Of a DNA stretch of 64,000 nt, positions 59,756-64,000 are shown piece after piece; positions within the stretch are counted from its first letter, which is position 1; every line of letters starts with the position of its first letter. Under the pieces are notes generated by a model that saw only the letters and a program-made list of their open reading frames with translations, made no database searches and was not told the origin of the DNA. The position numbers were made by a program, and so were the translations under genes. This DNA is from Macrotrachela quadricornifera (lineage: Eukaryota; Rotifera; Eurotatoria; Philodinida; Philodinidae), in NCBI GenBank assembly GCA_022393335.1, contig JAJEKB010021337.1, forward strand, positions 1,090,195-1,154,194, in the 5' to 3' direction.

Positions 59756-61502
59756 TCATTTATTAATAACACATTTTTCATTGATTATTGATCGTTGAAT
59801 AACTAAATCTTTTTCAAGATGATCTTCATTTAAAAGTAATGAATCACGTATAGTTGTTCGTAATATTGATCGTGTAACAGTTCCATCAATTGTACATTCT
59901 GATGATATAAGACTATTTTCAAACTGAATTGTATATTTATTATTTGATGGACGAAATAAAAACATAATAACAAAGAGAATTATTGAAGATAAAACATGCC
60001 AAAAAGCATCATCAATCTAAATAAAAAAGAAAAACTAAATATCTTTTTTTTTTCCTACCCAAAATTCTCTCCAATTTGTAACACATTTTGTAAAAACATT
60101 TCTTTTTAATGAACATATCATAAATAATAAACTTGAAATAATAGAAAATAAAATTGTATTTTTAAAATGTCTATAAATATTTAATTTAATTAAATCTTTT
60201 TTTAAATACAATTGTCTTTTTGTTGCAACTAAACTAATAATTATCCAAAAATAAAAAATAAGTTCAATAATAAGTAATGCTATACGTGATATAAGTATTT
60301 TATCATTTGTTTCATCATTTTTTTTATTAAGTCTTAATATAGTTTCAGTTGTTGCTGTTATAAAAAAAAGTATACCCAAAACAAGAATTTTTTGTTTTAA
60401 TGCTCCTAAACGCGGTTTAACTAAACCATAACCAATCGCAATAATAATACTAAGCATACGTAATACAGTACGTTTTAAACATGAAGATATTTCTGCAATT
60501 AGAATTATATAATAAACTTTATATCTAAATAAAAAAAAAATAAAAGATTTTTTTTATTAATTAAAATAAATCTTTACCCATTTCTATTTAATGTATCATA
60601 TTCAATTAAAAATGCTAATTTTTCAATCATACTTATAAGTATAACACCACCAATCCAAATTTGTATTTTCAATAATTCTTTCCAATATAAAATACACCAT
60701 AATAACCATAATATAACAAATAATGCATATATAATACACATAATACCATAAAAAATGAATGATGGATATTCATCAGCTGTAATATAACCTTTATATTTAT
60801 TTTTATTGACACAATAACATCAATATCAAATGCAATATTATCTGCAGATGCTATTTCAGGTGAATAAATTTCAATAATATAATATCCATCATTCCATGTT
60901 AATAATGTTCTAGGATTTCAATGTATACTATTAATTAATGGTGAAGAGTTTTTATTTCTATTTAATTGTATTTGATTTTCTTCGAATTGTCTAGATTGTG
61001 TTATTAATATATCTGGTTTTTTAATATCTGAATATTCATTTATATATAAATGTGTACCAGAATAATCACAATCAGATTGTTGTGCTGTAAATGTACGTTG
61101 TTCCATTCCTTTCCATAGTTGTTCATAAAACATTAACCAAAAATTTTCTTGTGATTTTTTATCATTTTGTGTTGAATCTATGGATGTATCAGATTGTAAT
61201 GGTAAACAATTAGTAATACGACCAATTCTACCATGTATTATTATTTTTGTATCTTTTATTGTTTGATCTAAATTATATAATTTTTTTTTAATTTGTTTAC
61301 GTGTTACAGTTGTATTTAATGCTGGTTGACGACAAAGAATTTTTAATTCTATTTCAGTTTTATTTGTTAAAAATCGATCAACTATTGCTGGTGGTTCATT
61401 TAATGACCAAGACATTGTAATAATTCCATCAACAAGTGTTGATGATGAATAAATTACAAATGATGATAAGATTAATAAATTAATTAAAATAGAATTTTTC
61501 AT
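59756..61502 (-). pseudogene. TMEM87: TMEM87-family (GOLD/seven-TM) gene with disrupted frame
   Basis: Minus-strand exons 61502-60578, 60524-60059 and 60016-59756. Introns are 53 nt (60525-60577, phase 2) and 42 nt (60017-60058, phase 0), both GT-AG. The first exon has a signal peptide (NSILINLLILSSFVIYSSS) and a luminal GOLD-like part. TMEM87 signatures follow: KGYITADEYPSFIFYGIMC, LLWCILYWKELLKIQIWIG, GYGLVKPRLGALKQKILVLG, YRHFKNTILFSIISSLLFM, TNWREFW, then WIDDAFW across intron 2 and MFLFRPSNNKY. The family works in the Golgi/secretory pathway and in membrane protein traffic. Disruptions: in-frame TGA at 60920-60918 inside otherwise conserved sequence (..SIH*NPRTLLTWNDG), and a one-base frameshift near 60800-60815 between IDVIVSI and NKYKGYI. 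Exon 1 is 925 nt, one short of the length the phases demand. Either a pseudogene copy or base-call errors. Confidence 0.88.
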
Positions 61503-61835
61503 TATTATTATAAATCTAGGAAAAGAAAAAAGTAAACAATTTTTATGTCTTGTTTCTAGAGTACGGCAGTTTCAGTTTTCGGTCTAATTTTTTTGTTTTT
61601 GGAACTGCGGTATCCTATTCCACAATATCAAGGAAAAAGATAGATGACGCTAGTAATTGTGAAAACAGTTCCAGTTTCTTAAACTATTCGAAATGATTTT
61701 TTATGGTTCTGCTCATGTAAACAAGAAACGCAAAATCGATGCATTGAAACGTGTTCAGACGCGGTTAGAAAAAGTTTATAAGCGCGTCTGAACGTAGTTT
61801 TATTATACAACGTATTTAAATGCAATAAGAAAAGA
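61503..61835. other. Upstream flank of the TMEM87-like gene with a CGCGTC-rich repeat copy
   Basis: At 61705-61800: AAACAAGAAACGCAAAATCG, ATGCATTGAAACGTG, TTCAGACGCGG and GCGCGTCTGAACG. This matches the 31530-31745 and 34325-34490 family. No gene was seen. Confidence 0.55.
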
Positions 61836-61840
61836 TTTCG

Positions 61841-62010
61841 GGCTTATTTAGCTCAGTGGTGTATATGAATGACTTCTGATCACTAGTTCATCTATTCAAA
61901 TCTGACCATCGTCACTCAAGATATAATTCAATCTATTTGCCAGGGCAGGCTAAGATCATCAAAAAAAATGTTGATGATAGCGGCTCAGTTTGAATCTGAG
62001 ATGGATTCGA
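61841..62010 (+). repeat. tRNA-derived SINE-like copy
   Basis: GGCTTATTTAGCTCAGTGGT contains a good polymerase III A box (TAGCTCAGTGGT, 61849-61860). CTATTCAAATCTGACC at 61892-61907 resembles a B box (GGTTCAAATCC). An anticodon-arm-like segment (TGACTTCTGATCA) lies between. The tRNA fold is imperfect, so this is not a functional tRNA. A related copy lies at 34125-34315. Confidence 0.55.
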
Positions 62011-62135
62011 TTATATTTTTCAAAATTTTTAGGTTTTCGGTTCCGTTTTTTTGGATCCACTGTACCCTACTTGTTTATATGCTTTATGTTAGTAATATAA
62101 CGTATGATTATTGTATGTACAGGCGAATGAATAAG

Positions 62136-62441
62136 GAGGGAACGCAGAAGAAATCAAATCGGCCCATAGGAGTTTTCTCGGCCTACCCCTATTGAATCAC
62201 ATATTAATCAAAAGAATATGTTGAAACTGACGTTTTGACAGTCTTTTCATTAGTTATTTGGATTTATGACTAAAAATGAGATATTTTGTTAGTAGGTTTT
62301 TGTTTCGAAAACTCGATCAATAACTAATGAAAAGAGTGTTAAAACGTCAGTTTCAACATATTCTTTCGACTGATATATGATTCAGTAGGGGTAGGCTGAG
62401 AAAACTTCTATGAGTCGATTTGACTTCTTATGCGTCCCCTC
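62136..62441. mobile_element. Inverted-repeat element, ~306 bp, arms ~125 bp
   Basis: The left arm (GAGGGAACGCAGAAGAAATC, AAATCGGCCCATAGGAG, TTTTCTCGGCCTACCCCTA, AGAATATGTTGAAACTGACG) is mirrored by the right arm with about 85-90% identity. A loop lies at about 62262-62315. No ORF. Family not assigned. Confidence 0.85.
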
Positions 62442-64000
62442 GTTTTTATTGAATTATTTTAATGTAAAAATAGGAAAAAACAGTTGTTAAAATTTTTCAG
62501 GTCTGTTTTGGATTTGAATATGTAAAGCGCCCTCTATATAAAATACTTCACGTTTGTTGACTGGAGTTTCGAAAGTAGCGCTTTGACCAGATCAATGAAC
62601 ATTTATTTAGTCTTTTAATAGTTTTTTTTGTGTCAAAAATTCATGATCTCAACTTTAAAAAAGTATCTACCAATTGTATTATATTTACCATTGATTGAAT
62701 GAGTCACCAGAGTCAGCTTATATACCACGGTTTGGTTTACACCTGATCTGTTAGATCCGTATTCACACTTAATCTTATAATATGTTTATTAATTTAATCA
62801 AACGAACCTCTCTCTCTACAAAAACAATCTGGCATTTAACCAGAACAATTCAACGGTTGAATTTTTCAACCATCTTATAATACAATGGAAAATTACCTGA
62901 GATATCACATCCAACAAGAAATACTATAGAGAAAAAAACAAGAAAACATATAAGGAAACATATCAGATAGAACGAAAGAAAAGAATCATCTATATGATAA
63001 TAGTATATGTAAAGAAAGAGTGAGAAGGGATAAACATATATGGAAAAATCATTGTGGCATATTTAGATACATACCATAGCGTAATCTTCATTAGAAAAAT
63101 AATGCGCATTAAATAATAAATAAAATTGATATGCATTTTCACTTATAAATTAATAGGCCAATAAAAAAAAAAGATGATGCCACTATAATGTAGGCCAAAT
63201 GCATAAACACAAGTCACCTTTACAAATGAACATGCTGAATATTTTGTTTTTAAGAAATTGAAGAGGACTCAGTAAGAAATAGAATTCAGAAATGAATTTC
63301 TTTATTTTGCCATATAAATAAAATAATCAATATATTAGTTGATAGATGCTGCATTACGCACGAAATATAAAATTTCTTCGAACTACTTCAAACAATGGAA
63401 CCAAATTGAATTGTAGGTGTTAATATATACAACATGTTCATGGAATGACTTTAATATATATATTTAAATCCGAAACGATAATTAAAAGAAATATATTGCA
63501 ATGTTTATTTTAAAAAAAATAATTTAAAGGACACCGCTGTTTTTCAAAAACTTGTTCAAATTTAATGAAATTTTGGCTGTAAGTAGAACTAAATAAGATA
63601 CATTCACTATATAATTTTCAGCTCGATATTCGTTGTCAAAGAGAAGTTATAGTGAAAATACCTTTGTATCAAATAGATGTTAAAATAGGAAAAAATTGGT
63701 TCTATATAGTTCTCAAAAAGATTAATCGATTTTTAGATTTCCTAATATAAAATAAACTGGATCATACGAAAATTGTTTGTTTTTTTACAAACTGTGTATT
63801 TCATTAATACCATCATATCTCTACAATGGAATGTTGCCGCAAGACCAAACTTTCATAAAAACTGTGTCTTAGTCTGGGTTACTATCACTATAAATTTGAA
63901 GAGAAACGGTTTTGTCCGAAGAAAATTGTGCTCATATCAAAGCCAAACGGCCATCGATAATTATTCAATTTTTGTTTAAAAAAGAGAAGTTTTTTTTAAA
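62442..64000. other. No supported gene
   Basis: AT-rich tail of the window. Short open frames only (for example 63773-63979), with no recognisable domain or repeat. Confidence 0.4.

Noticed and set aside
61841..61912. Functional tRNA
   Set aside because: A box is good but the acceptor, D and T stems do not pair properly and a related degraded copy exists, so a SINE-like repeat is more likely.
1..64000. CRISPR arrays, bacterial operons, or prophage
   Set aside because: The tandem repeats lack uniform spacers, and genes have spliceosomal introns and eukaryotic families; the DNA is eukaryotic.

Overview
The window is AT-rich eukaryotic DNA. Genes are split by introns ranging from about 42 nt to about 3.9 kb, and long gene-poor stretches are packed with small inverted-repeat transposon relics and tandem repeats. 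The PARP-plus-coiled-coil gene, the multi-module two-TM family and the very short introns fit a bdelloid rotifer best. That assignment is an inference from gene style, not from a marker gene.

Layout. 1-3.47 kb: a composite repeat block whose two ends are imperfect inverted repeats. 4.99-5.23 kb: a probable first exon with a C-x2-C-F motif. 7.1-11.1 kb: a tandem exon array, the most unusual gene here. At least fifteen consecutive exons are each exactly 141 nt, all phase 1-1 and separated by 70-73 nt introns; each encodes a diverged copy of the same charged 47-residue repeat, and the array ends in a stop-bearing exon. 11.1-16.9 kb: gene-poor, with two inverted-repeat elements. 16.9-21.3 kb: a PARP-domain gene of three visible exons, with a mariner relic in one intron. 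21.4-28.1 kb: repeats and foldback elements. 28.15-28.83 kb (minus): a single-exon four-TM protein with PPxY motifs. 29-42 kb: gene-poor, with two hAT MITEs sharing one TIR, a 1.3 kb hAT-type element with a perfect 8-bp target duplication, an 80-bp mini-mariner, SINE-like copies and a decayed TPR gene.

42.38-58.23 kb: one large nine-exon gene can be assembled from matching splice phases. It encodes three tandem copies of a two-TM module with a large Cys-rich extracellular part. Module 2 carries an in-frame TAA, and the final TAG is followed by an open, plausible C-terminal tail, so the locus may be decaying or mis-sequenced. Its introns hold a foldback element with a 9-bp target duplication, an assembly gap next to a C46 run, and a 2.1 kb TIR element ending 18 nt from a splice acceptor.

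58.78-59.31 kb: a pogo/Tigger TIR and transposase C-terminal relic. 59.76-61.50 kb (minus): a TMEM87-family seven-TM gene with 42- and 53-nt introns, one in-frame TGA and one frameshift. The last 2.5 kb holds a SINE-like copy and an inverted-repeat element.

The genes do not form an obvious pathway. The shared themes are exon and module duplication, and transposons sitting inside introns.
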